Source: Diphasiastrum complanatum
Taxonomy: Eukaryota > Streptophyta > Lycopodiopsida > Lycopodiales > Lycopodiaceae
Length of the DNA stretch: 64,000 bases
Direction: 5' to 3'
Assembly (NCBI GenBank): GCA_029204225.1
Contig: CM055093.1
Span: forward strand, 1,983,804 to 2,047,803
In this document: positions 9,681 to 19,429 of the stretch, in pieces
Position numbering within the stretch: the first letter of the stretch is position 1
How the letters are laid out: every line of letters starts with the position of its first letter
Position numbers and translations under genes: made by a program
The notes under the pieces: model-generated
Seen by the model: only the letters and a program-made list of their open reading frames with translations
Told to the model about the DNA's origin: nothing
Databases searched by the model: none

Positions 9681-10410
9681 CAGGGCATAATCGGCCAATG
9701 GCTGAACGGCGCATCATCTGGTTTTAAGAGGAGCTATGTTACAGCGCTCCGCTCTCAACAAATGAGTGTGCCACATCAGCTACTATTTTGCCAATGTCCA
9801 TTACAGTTTTTGTATAAAAATATCCACAAACTTGGACAAAGTCAAAGTGAAATCAAAGTAATATTTATCTAAAGTTAAACCTCATATTCGGTTGTTTGGA
9901 ACTTTAAACATAACAATATGTTTATCCTCTCAAACAGTAATACTGAAACTTAAAAGTAGATTACCATGAAAGAGAATAATGGAAATATGATTCTTAACAG
10001 AATAATAGAATCAGGCCAAACAAACCAATGCATTGACAATTATCATCGTTTTTTTCAAGAATGTTAAAAAGTAGTGGCCCGACACATATGAAGGATGTGA
10101 CAGAATCAATTGAGATCTCACTTACGTACAGTCACAAAAAAAGATGATGTCATTTGCTCCAAGCATTTGCCATCAGATTCGTAGAACTCGCACCAAAATC
10201 TAGTCTATGGCCAGCGACCACAATGTCTCTCACTTTCTTCACCGATGCTCAGAAGATGCGTACCCTAATGATCATTTTTTGAATTACAAGTCATAGTCAT
10301 GGGATGCTGGGAGCGACGCCAAAGAAATCAGCGGGAGCGGACGGCAGAGCTGGAGCTACAAATGGGTATTGTTACGATCAGCAAAGCTAGCGCACTGTAA
10401 TTGCAAATCT

Positions 10411-10412
10411 GT

Positions 10413-10450
<38 letters not shown>
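10411..10450. repeat. (GA)n microsatellite
   Basis: An uninterrupted run of about 19 GA units (GTC(GA)nGTTC). Confidence 0.95.
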
Positions 10451-10453
<3 letters not shown>

Positions 10454-10564
10454 ATAATGCCAAAGAAAATATAATTTTAGGTTTGAGAGAAATAAAGAAA
10501 GAAGATTCTTAGGGTTAGGTCATTCATGGTTCATGCAACGGACTAAAACGGAAAAAGTTGTTAG

Positions 10565-10675
10565 TGGGGGGGAAGGCCCGAGGCCTTCCTTGCTGGGAGG
10601 GCCCTTGCCCGAGGGCGGGAGCCCGAGGCCAGGCCCCGACCAGCAACGAAGGCCCGACTCTCGGGCCTTCTTCTA
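10565..10675. repeat. GC-rich nested inverted repeats (cruciform-prone)
   Basis: Three perfect inverted repeats sit in 110 bp. GGAAGGCC-cga-GGCCTTCC is at 10571-10589. GAAGGCCCGA-ctc-TCGGGCCTTC is at 10648-10670. An outer pair, GGCCTTCcTTGCTGG (from 10582) and CCAGCAAcGAAGGCC (to 10654), encloses another GC-rich foldback (GCCC..GGGC, 10600-10616). The whole could fold into one branched structure. Flanks are AT-rich. There is no coding, rRNA or tRNA match that I can see. Confidence 0.85.
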
Positions 10676-10725
10676 CGTAATGCCATTGTGCGAAGGTTTT
10701 TTTTTTTTTCGTTTTTTGGCTATAC

Positions 10726-10739
10726 CGTACGGCCGTACG
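10726..10739. repeat. Perfect 14-nt palindrome CGTACGGCCGTACG
   Basis: An exact self-complementary sequence lying between two long T-runs (10697-10711 and 10751-10780), 55 bp from the GC-rich foldback. Confidence 0.9.
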
Positions 10740-10849
10740 AGTGGACCAGTTTTTTTTTTCGATTTTTTGCCGTTTTTTTTTCGCAGATTTTTTACGTTTG
10801 TGGTGGAATGTGGATGTGGACAGCCAATGACGGGCTGCCACATAGCACA

Positions 10850-10992
10850 TGCACATTCCACCGGAGAGAGGAAAGAGAACGTGCATTCCACCGGAGAGAG
10901 AACGTGCATTCCACCGGAGAGAGGAGAGAGGAGAGAGAAAGTGAACTCCACCGGAGAGAGGAGAGAGAATGACAGATTCCTAGGAGAGAGAA
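10850..10992. repeat. Minisatellite of ATTCCACCGGAGAGAGG units
   Basis: Five variants of CATTCCACCGGAGAGAG begin at about 10854, 10884, 10907, 10944 and 10974, the last one being GATTCCTAGGAGAGAG. Unit spacing varies from 23 to 37 bp because of internal AGAG slippage. It keeps frames open on both strands (10533-11018, 10673-10951), which I do not consider genes. Confidence 0.8.
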
Positions 10993-10999
10993 AATTGGA

Positions 11000-13550
11000 T
11001 GGACATTATGCTCCTTGAGGTGGTCCCAAAATACAAAGGACACCTGAGCACAAGGCATTACGGCCTCGCATAGTTATCTAATGTACCCACTATGCACCAA
11101 ATGGTTATCCATGTGAATCATTATGCAATCTTGTGGCATTTTAGTCTTTGTTAACAAATTTGTAACCGATGTGTCTTCACACAATTTAAATGTACTCCCT
11201 CATTTATTGCTTGATGATTGACAAAACTATGAGGCTTGTAGGAATTTGGTGAATAATTGAAACATTTTTTGCCCACATTTAAAACTTGAAAGTCCTTGGA
11301 CATAAGTTGTTGGTAGCCAAGGTACCTAGCACAAAGGTTCCTATGAGGTTAGATCTTAATGTTGCGACATAACACCAAGATTAGGGCTCTAAGAAATTTT
11401 TTTTATTCTTTGAGCAAGCATATAGTGTGAGTCATAAATCTTATTATTAAAGAGTTGTAATAAAACTTTTCCAACTCAGGGCTCTTGGTTGCATTAGGTA
11501 GAGGACAAACAAATGTCAAATTAGTTTGATTAACGGAGAATAGCAAGGAGCTTGATGTACTATAGATGCTAGAGTGGCAAAGGGTGATTATCCAAGCTTG
11601 GTGTTCTAAGGACAAGAAGTGGAAGCCTAGATAAACACTTGAGCCAGTACCCGTGTCATCTCTCTCAAACTATGTTTATTGCCACGAGGGGTTGGAAAAA
11701 CATGCTACACTAGAACTTCTACATGAGTTTCACTAGCGAAGGCCAGATTATACGTGTTTATGTAAGCATCTCACTATTATATGTACCTATCTATTTCATG
11801 GTGGTGAACACAAGAAGCTATAACATACTACTGGGGATTGTTGTCTACTAAAAGTGTGCTACACCCTTTTGGATTATTGGGCTAAATAACATGTTCTAAG
11901 ATCGTGGACTTTTATGGTCAAAGATTGTTGGCTATGAAACTCTAATTTGTGATCGAAATTAAGTCACTCAACTAAGGGGGATTAGGTTTTTTCTAATTGG
12001 ACCCGTGAGACTTGAGAATGAAGTTACATATGAATTTGAAAAAGAGAAAGAACAGTTTCTTGCTAAAGATTCAAGAGAAAGGAGGCAACCTCTTGGAACA
12101 TTCTACATCTATGAATACAGCTCATTTGTAAGAATGGGGTGGGGGATAAAACATTTCATGAGAGAAACGAGTGATTGGCCTACTAACTCCAAGAGATTGT
12201 TGGTGAAAGATCTTCCTTTGCTGAGATTTGTTAGCAATTAGTGTATGTAGCAGCCCTTTATCAACGTGTTTCGTCTAGTTCAAAAGAGGCATCATCTATA
12301 GTAGGTCACTGGACATTCGTAGCTAGGAGGTGAGAAGGTTTTCACTCCGTTTCGTTTGATTCTACATTATTCTTTACTTTTGTTGTGCAAAACCAATCAA
12401 GTAAGAACTTTCTACCATAGGGACTCAACAACGTGGGAAGCATTACTCTATACAAATGGAAGTTTCATGAGGATAACATTAGAACCAAGTTATGGTCTTA
12501 AAAGACTCCCTTTGCTAGAAGTTGAGCAAGTAATCAAATCATTTGAAAGAAGAAGTCATTGATACAGTGAAAATGCAAGTCATCAAGAATGAAAAGGTAC
12601 ACAATAGGTGGTCAACAATGTTGAGGATTGGTGGGGAAGATGACAAGGTCCTCGATGGTATATGAAGTCATGGAATCTGAGCTAGTGGAGAATGAATACA
12701 ATGAGAAAGGAGAGAAAGGTGGTTTTCAAGATTGGAACGTGAGATTGGATCCTTTCATGTTAAGATGCAGAAGGGAGAAATCAACAAATCTACTGTTGTG
12801 ATCACACAAGTGCTTGATATAAATGGCTTGTAGGTCCATTTGTTTTTTAGAATAAGGAGAAATAATTTGGGTGCTTCCAACGAATGGTCAATTGATTGTT
12901 ATAAAATAAGATTTCCAATAAATCTAAGACTATTATTGACAACTTTCATGTGAAATGGCCAGCAATGGAAAAAACACCTTGAAGCAATGGAGAAACTTCC
13001 CACCCAATCAAATGTTGAAAATTTAAGCTAGACTTTGTCATATGCAAATTTAACTAGGAGAAATTGATTTCTTAGGTTTTTAACTGAGTAGAAAGGGATT
13101 GTTGCCCTAGCCAAGGACAAGAAAGCGAACAATATACTAATGTTATAGAAAAGAACTCATTTATGTCTATTTTTTGGAATGGCAAGATGTTAACAAAATT
13201 AGATAGTACAAATGCAAATGTATACTTGGATAAGGTACAGGTGACGATAATGAAAGATTAGTCATCAAGCTTCAAGCTTTTGTTGAAAGGTTGAGCCAAC
13301 TCATATATTTCCAATCCTTGGGGATGTTATTTAATAGAATAAAATTAGAAATTCAACAAACCGTGCTCAAGAAGTCATTCGATTTGCATTGCATCCATGT
13401 CTAGTACCAAGGACTTGGAATAATACTTGACATAACTATTTGGCATTCCAATGTCGAGATTGTTAGTTACGCCTAAAAATTTCATTCAAGGCCAGATATG
13501 TGATTAAGAATCTTGAGAGGGCCTAGGCACTCCAATTCTGACATGTGGAT
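11000..13550. other. Unassigned sequence with short open frames only
   Basis: The longest frames are 78 codons (12005-12241) and 68 codons (12356-12562). The 78-codon frame is charged and lacks any motif I recognise. The base composition and the mildly coding-like stretches suggest eroded retroelement DNA, but I can point to no diagnostic domain. Confidence 0.4.
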
Positions 13551-13559
13551 CAGTTCATG

Positions 13560-13891
13560 GTGTTTGATCGATGTATGCATGGTGAAGAGTATCAATAGTA
13601 ACTCTAGTTGGAGTTAGGGGTGTATTAGGGTTGTATGGCACATGCATCTCTTGGGATCTATATCTACCCTACAAAAACTAGCCCTCCTACACTTCAGGTT
13701 TCAGTTGTTGGTTACCAATTTTTTCTCCTTATTAGCATTTTCACATTGTGGTTCAAAGGAAAAGCTTGGGTGATTTGATCTCTAACTTCTACTTCATTGG
13801 GTGGTTCGGCTTCGTGATCATTTCTTTTGGTGCTTTGTAGTAGGATCTATAGGATCTACAAGTGTTGATTTTCTCGATGGTATTAGAGTTG
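13560..13891 (+). mobile_element. Possible eroded LTR end with degenerate PBS
   Basis: TGGTATTAGAGTTG at about 13878-13891 resembles the iMet-type primer site TGGTATCAGAGC with two changes. It follows about 300 bp of LTR-like sequence with a possible TATA region (CTATATCTACC near 13660). No partner LTR or coding domain was found, so the call is tentative. Confidence 0.3.
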
Positions 13892-14247
13892 TGCTTGCAT
13901 CGATCAAAAGGTGGAGTTAGTATCACTTTCTCCTAGATTTTTTATTTTTGATAGTTCTTCATAGTTGTTCTTTAATTTGTTTTTTTCTTGGTGATGGATT
14001 CAACCTCCAAGTAAGTGGTTTCTCATATTTTCATTCACTCCATGGTTATAAATCAATCATATGGATTTATCTCATAGCTATATTAGTATATTGTTCCATT
14101 TTTGCAAATGAAATTTTATTAGTATTCAGAATTTTGCTTTGATTATCTTATAATGTTTGATATGTTGGTGATTTTGATGAGTTTACTCATGTTTGGAGAG
14201 TCATTACACAATGATTATATGATTGCATGCCAATTACGTCGTCAATT

Positions 14248-15084
14248 CTGTAAAAAATATCACTTCCAACTTGATGTACTTGGTTAATCTTGAGATAATT
14301 GATCATGATAAGATCTCACACGTGTGGAGCCTGTTCCCACGTGTGAAAGGATGTACATAACTTACTTTTATAAAGTTAGATTGATTTTAGTTAGATCTAC
14401 ACAAGTGTAAAATTGACCGTTGTGTAGAATCTACGAAAGAATCATTTTGGTCAAACTTTATGTAAATAGATTGCACTTCCATGTGAATGAGTTATTACTC
14501 ACACATTGCCATTCACACGTGGATAAGATTGTATATGATAAGATAGAGAGATTCCATTAAATCCTATTTTATAGGGAATATTCCTATAATTGTGGAAGAT
14601 TAGCTTTTTTGTTTCTAGCTAATGAGAATAGTCAACTTTGGTAAAGGAGCATATATGGCTCCCATTAGTGGATCTAGATGACTAGGCACTCTTCACACAT
14701 GTGAAGGCTTGCTGGACAGTACAAAGCTCGTTGATGTACTTGATCTATAAAGAGATCAACCAAATCAATGAGAAGTTGATGTGACATTGGCAATTTCTAG
14801 TTTTCCTTGTAATTTCCACATTTGTCTTGAGTTTTGATGATTTTTGTATGCTTAAGTACTTTACTCTCTGTTTACAGTCCGTACTGGTACTGTCCTCCAC
14901 ACGTGTGAGGCCGCTCTTCATAGTTTTTAATCATTTGATCTATTGCTCTTGCTAAAATCATTGTGTAATGCATCTAGATCAAGATCTAACTCATAGAACT
15001 TGATAGATCATTGGATTAATAAATCAATAACTCTTAATGATTGTTTTGTACAAGCATACTTGTCCCTTTTTCTAGAAATTGACA
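14248..15084 (+). repeat. Copia element 1, 5' LTR
   Basis: The LTR begins TGTAAAAAATAT and ends ...GAAATTGACA, directly before the primer-binding site. It aligns over more than 700 bp with 17998-18764. It contains two G-box cores: the palindrome CACACGTGTG at 14317-14326 and CACGTG at 14338-14343. Further CACACGTGTGA-like words lie at about 14696 and 14900. A likely TATA region lies near 14745 (CTATAAAGAGATC). The G-boxes are candidate bZIP/bHLH sites in the element's promoter (inference). Confidence 0.8.
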
Positions 15085-15097
15085 TGGTATCATAGCC
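15085..15097 (+). other. Copia element 1 primer-binding site
   Basis: TGGTATCATAGCC follows the LTR end directly, with one difference from the usual initiator-methionine tRNA site TGGTATCAGAGCC. Confidence 0.85.
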
Positions 15098-15579
15098 AAG
15101 TCTAAGAGTGATCTAACAATTAATAAATCTTGTGAAATCATTGACAATGTGTTGTTTTTGAACTTTACTTGAGTGGGCGAGTTCAACGAGAGAGGTACCT
15201 TCAATATTTTTGGTCAAGATTGATTTGTGGGCTGTTGATGTACTTTCCACACGTGTGAAACTATACAAAAACTTTCAAATCAACTTCCTTTAGTGTTTTT
15301 GGTTTAAAAATGTGCATACTAGTCCAAAATTCAAGGTTTTTGGTGCATTGTCTAGATCTAGGTTCAATCCATTGAATGCTAATGATCAAATAGGGATTTG
15401 AGTCATTGAAGGAATTATTTTTGAAGCATTAAATCAGATCTTTAAGGCTGATTTGTTCAGATCTTGTGTGTGTGAAATATCAAGCAAAATAGTGCTAGAA
15501 TAAATTTTGTGAAGGAGTGATTTGCTAGGATTTTTGAGTGGATCATTATCTTTGTGCATCTCATAGGCAATCATTCATA

Positions 15580-16420
15580 ATGTCATCCATTGGTGGATTT
15601 TTGTTAGAATCTAGTGAGAGGCTAACTTCCAAAAAGTATTCCATTTGGAAAGTGAAGATGGAATCACTATTTGTGATCCATGGCCTCTATGACATTGTTC
15701 TTGGAGTTGAGGAAGAGCCTCAAGCAGCCCAAGAACAATTGAAATACAAGAAGAGGGCTAGATTGGCCCTATGTTGTCTAAAGATGAATGTAGGCAATGA
15801 CCTCTTGAAAGAGGTGGCTTCTTGTGCCTCATCAAAAGAGGCTTGGGATTCATTGAAGAGTATCTATGAATCCAACAACACTTCAAGAATGCTTATGCTA
15901 AGAAATTTGATTTTGCAAAGCATGAGAGGAAGAATATGTGCTTAGAATTAAGTCACTAAACAAAGAGTTAGCTCCTATTGGTGACAAAATTCATGATAAT
16001 GAACTTGTTCAAGTAATCCTAAATGGACTTGGAGATGAATACTCCAATTGGGTCCAAAGTTTTGCCATTCAAGAGAGCCTACCCTCTATTGAACATAGTG
16101 TGCTTGTGGCCGAGGAAAGTAGAGTTCTACATGTAAAGACTAGGATGAGTTCCTTATCTTTACAAGATGGAGATGAGAAGGCCAACTTCTCATTAAAAGG
16201 CAAGAAGAAGACCAATGCATCCATGAAGATCCAAGGCAAGGAGGCCAAGGTGGAGGATCAAGCATCAAGTTCATGGAAGAGAGACAAATCCAAACTCAAA
16301 TGCTTCTTTTGTGGGAAGAAGGGGCATATAGTATTCGAATGCTACAAGAAGCAAAGGGCACAAGAAGAGAGCCAACAAGGGAACCTTGCACATGAAGAGG
16401 AGGAAGATGAGGAAATCTAA
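15580..16420 (+). pseudogene. Copia element 1 gag (frameshifted)
   Basis: The chosen start, ATG at 15580, begins MSSIGGFLLESSERL, as in related copia gag proteins (copia 2 begins MASQGGYLLEASERL). The UBN2/copia gag block follows: YSIWKVKMESL, DIVLGVEEEPQ, SSKEAWDSLKSIYE. A 1-nt frameshift at about 15925-15932 moves the frame. It resumes at VLRIKSLNKEL (15938) and continues through LNGLGDEYSNWVQSF to a CCHC zinc knuckle CFFCGKKGHIVFEC at about 16303-16344. It ends with acidic EEEEDEEI and stops at 16418-16420. This is the capsid-like protein; the frameshift makes this copy defective unless a programmed shift is used. Confidence 0.8.
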
Positions 16421-17053
16421 TCTTTGATGGCATCTACATCCACATCAACAAGCAAGAAAGATTCTAGTGAGGCATGGTGGATTGATAGTGGGGCAAGCTC
16501 CCACATGACATTTCTAAGGGATTCTTACTCAACTCTACACTCTTATAATGATGCTAGAAAGTTTATCTTTACATCAAGTAATCAAGAATGCAGAATAGAT
16601 GGTATTGGTACCATTCTCTTATGTCTTGGATCTACCAAAAGGATAGATCTAAAAAATGTGCTTTATGTTCCATCAATCACTAGGAATTTGCTAAGTGTTG
16701 GACAACTAGTGGATAATGGATTAGATGTTCACTTCAAGCATGGAGTTTGTTCCATATTGAAAAATGATGTATGCATAGCAAGAGGATTTAAGCAAGGAAG
16801 ATTGTTTAAATTAGATGCTAATGTTGCCATTAAAAAGGAGATTATGGCAAAGGAGGAAATCATTCATTCAAATGCACATTTCTTGTCTCTTGTATCATAT
16901 GGTGATGCTAGGATGTATCTCTTATCAAAAGTTGATTGTGGGATCTTGAGATCCATTTTCTTTGTTTACATTCCTTTGCAAATAAGGAATGAGGAGAATC
17001 TCAATCAAGAGGATGATGGTAGGATCTCCATATCTACCTACAATCCAAGGTGA
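16421..17053 (+). pseudogene. Copia element 1 protease region
   Basis: The frame is the same as the gag 3' part, separated only by the TAA at 16418-16420. The aspartic protease active site WWIDSGASSHMT lies at about 16470-16505, with the usual downstream block LKNVLYVPSITRNLLSVGQL (split: LKNVLYVPSI / TRNLLSVGQL) at 16648-16710. The GAG-pre-integrase zinc domain that should come next (LWHRRLGH in copia 2) is absent. The sequence becomes unrecognisable after about residue 145. Confidence 0.75.
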
Positions 17054-17522
17054 TGATAAAGATTGGCTAAAGCTTGAGGAGGAGTCTTCTCAACTAATGC
17101 TTCCATGGAGATTCTCAAAGGACAAGGCAGAGTCAATGAGGCTCACATTTCATGAGGAAGAGAATCAAAATTCAGGTGGTACACACTTCTATACATCCAT
17201 GCTTGTTTCTCATATGATCTTTGATAAGACATTTTGCTTTGATGAGATCTTTGCATCTCAAGGCTGTAATGAAGTAATACTAGATGAGCATGAAGCCTTT
17301 TTTGATGACATATCTAGTATTCTCAATAGTTTGAAACTGATCTTAAATCAATTAGAAATCAATTTGTCATCTTATCAAATGTATTCTCTTGAATCTAATA
17401 AGAGCAAGAATGATTTGTTCATTCAAATTGTCAATAGTTGTGTTTTCTCATTTGTCGAGGGAATGTGTAAACTTCTTATGAGATCAAGTGACTCATCCTC
17501 AAAAGGACACTTGTATCCATAA
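16989..17522 (+). CDS. Unrecognised ORF3 (177 codons) in copia element 1
   Basis: It starts inside the 3' end of the protease frame and occupies the place where integrase, RT and RNase H would normally be. The translation (begins MRRISIKRMM; later FHEEENQNSGGTHFYTS, then FDDISSILNSLKLILNQ) is acidic, with a possible helical C-terminal half. It shows no IN (HHCC, DDE), RT (YVDD) or RNase H motif. The ORF being open for 177 codons while gag is shifted suggests either recent capture or chance. Unknown function. Confidence 0.35.
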   Translation: MRRISIKRMMVGSPYLPTIQGDDKDWLKLEEESSQLMLPWRFSKDKAESMRLTFHEEENQNSGGTHFYTSMLVSHMIFDKTFCFDEIFASQGCNEVILDEHEAFFDDISSILNSLKLILNQLEINLSSYQMYSLESNKSKNDLFIQIVNSCVFSFVEGMCKLLMRSSDSSSKGHLYP

Positions 17523-17997
17523 GCAAGTAAGTAGCCTCAATGAATTCAAGATCTATTTTGATTACAAGATTAAGACAATCATGCAAAAAAAATTTGCTTT
17601 GTAGTCAAACTAGTATGCAAAATCTTGGTAATCTACACATGTATCTATCTCAAGGTCTTGTTTTTCATAGCCATTATGAGGCATGGAAGCCTCGGATTTC
17701 CTTCATGAAAAACTAGCTACATTCTAGGAGGAGGAGCTTGCAAGTCAAATATCTTCTTCAAGCTTGGAAGGAATCAAAGGCAAGAAAGCTAGGATGGTGG
17801 AATGTGATTTAAGAAGATTGGCAATGGATTTCCATCAAAGAAGTTTTATCATGGTTGTGGTAGTGTGACTACAACACATAGCATTGGCTGGTTCTACATC
17901 AAATCCATGTCAAAGGATCCACTTGAGAAGCTAACATTAGCTTCTTAAGTTTTTTATAGAAGTACCATAGATTTACCAAGTTAGAAGTGAGGAGGAG
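17523..17997 (+). other. Copia element 1, 3' untranslated internal sequence and polypurine tract
   Basis: No pol domain is visible. The sequence ends in GAAGTGAGGAGGAG (17982-17996), a polypurine tract immediately before the 3' LTR start. Confidence 0.6.
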
Positions 17998-18764
17998 TAT
18001 TAAAAATGTCATTTCCAACTTGATGTACTTGGTTTATCTTGAGATAATTGATCGTGATAGGATCTCACATGTGTGGAGCCTGTTCCCACATGTGAAAGAA
18101 TGTACATAACTTACTTTTATAAAGTTAGATTGATTTTAATTAGATCTACACGAGTGTGAAATTGATCTTTGAGTATAATCTAGAGAAAAGTCATTTTGGT
18201 CAAGCTTTATGTAAATAGATTGCACTTCTATGTGAATGAGTTATTACTCACACATGTCAAGATGCCATTCACACATGTGGATAAGATTGTAAATGATAAG
18301 ATAGAGAGATTCTATTAAATCCTATTTTATAGAGAATATTCCTATAATTGTGGAAGACTAGCTTTTTTGTTTCTAACTAATGAGAACAGTCAACTTTGGG
18401 AAATGAGCATATATGGCTCCCATTGGTGGATCTGGATGACTAGGCACTCTTCACAAGTGTGAAGGCTTGTTGGACAGTACCCAGCTCGTGGATGTACTTG
18501 TTCTATAAAGAGATCAACCAAATCAATGAGAAGTTGATGTGACATTGGCAATTTCTAGTTTTCCTTGTAATTTCCACATTTGTCTTGAGTTTTGATGATT
18601 GGAATGCTTTTGTATGCTTAAGTACTTTACTCTCTATTTAAAATCCGTATTGGTAATATCCTCCACACATGTGAGGTCGCTCTTCATAGTTTTTAATCAT
18701 TTGATCTATTGCTCTTGCTAAAATCATTGTGTAATGCATCTAGATCAAGATCTAACTCATAGAT
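17998..18764 (+). repeat. Copia element 1, 3' LTR (truncated)
   Basis: Aligns with the 5' LTR from its first bases to about 18764 (...AACTCATAG) and then breaks off into an unrelated gypsy fragment, losing about the last 85 bp. Both G-box cores present in the 5' LTR are CACATG here (18067 and 18088), which are G to A changes at the CpG. Confidence 0.8.
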
Positions 18765-19425
18765 CCATATGCTGTAGGACCTGCTCATCAGTCAACTCAG
18801 TCTCCTTGTTGTAGGTAAAAGCATGTTGCCAAGGGACTAAATCATCGTCCATAGGGTTCTCAATCGTTCTACTGACAGCCATGCTACGTTGATCATATTC
18901 ACCTCGAAAGTGATTGGTGTGTTCAAGGTATAGCACTTGGGTGAAGATGTGTTGGGTTCTGGATCTGAATCTGGTTGACAAGCATGCCCAGCCATACAGT
19001 CAACGGTTGCCAATGCATCCGTCCATCTCACAATATCCGTTTCAGAGTCGTTTAATGACCTTCCCTGGCTTGCCTTGGGCGATCAATTATGTGATCAGTG
19101 GTGGACGATCCGTCATCAACTTTTGGTGTAATTGGTTTCACCGCCCATGTGGTTGGATCGACCTTTACAACCTGCTCTTTATTTTTGAAAGTGAGTTTTC
19201 CAGTTTTCCAGTTGTGAATCACTTGCATGATCGTCAACCAAGGTCTTCCTAGTAAAATGCGGTAGGCAGAAGGGGACTCTGGTATGTCCATCACCACAAA
19301 AGTGCTTACAAACTGCATTCCCGCTATTTTCACCGAGATGGCGTCAATTATACCCTTTGGCTTTACACTGGATTGATCAGCTAGCTTGATGGCAAATTTT
19401 GCTGGCTCCAATCCTTGCAAACTCC
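18765..19425 (-). pseudogene. Ty3/gypsy retropepsin-like fragment (minus)
   Basis: The minus-strand frame 19052-19420 reads ...IKLADQSSVKPKGIID, VKIAGMQFVSTFVVMDIPE, then RILLGRPWLTIMQVIHNW. This is the C-terminal half of a gypsy retropepsin-like domain, with the LGRPWL block and the following HNWKTGKLTF segment. The catalytic D-S/T-G half would lie to the right and is missing, cut at the junction with the plus-strand gypsy. 18757-19031 holds the poorly conserved continuation. Insertion or deletion at 18764/18765 truncated copia 1. Confidence 0.65.
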
Positions 19426-19429
19426 ATTT

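Noticed and set aside
10648..10670. Perfect hairpin before a T-rich tract as a bacterial-type terminator
   Set aside because: The window is plant nuclear DNA, there is no bacterial gene upstream, and the hairpin is part of a larger nested foldback.
10524..11018. Overlapping frames of 88-161 codons on both strands
   Set aside because: All cross the hairpin island, T-tracts and AGAG minisatellite; amino-acid composition is low-complexity and frames overlap on both strands.
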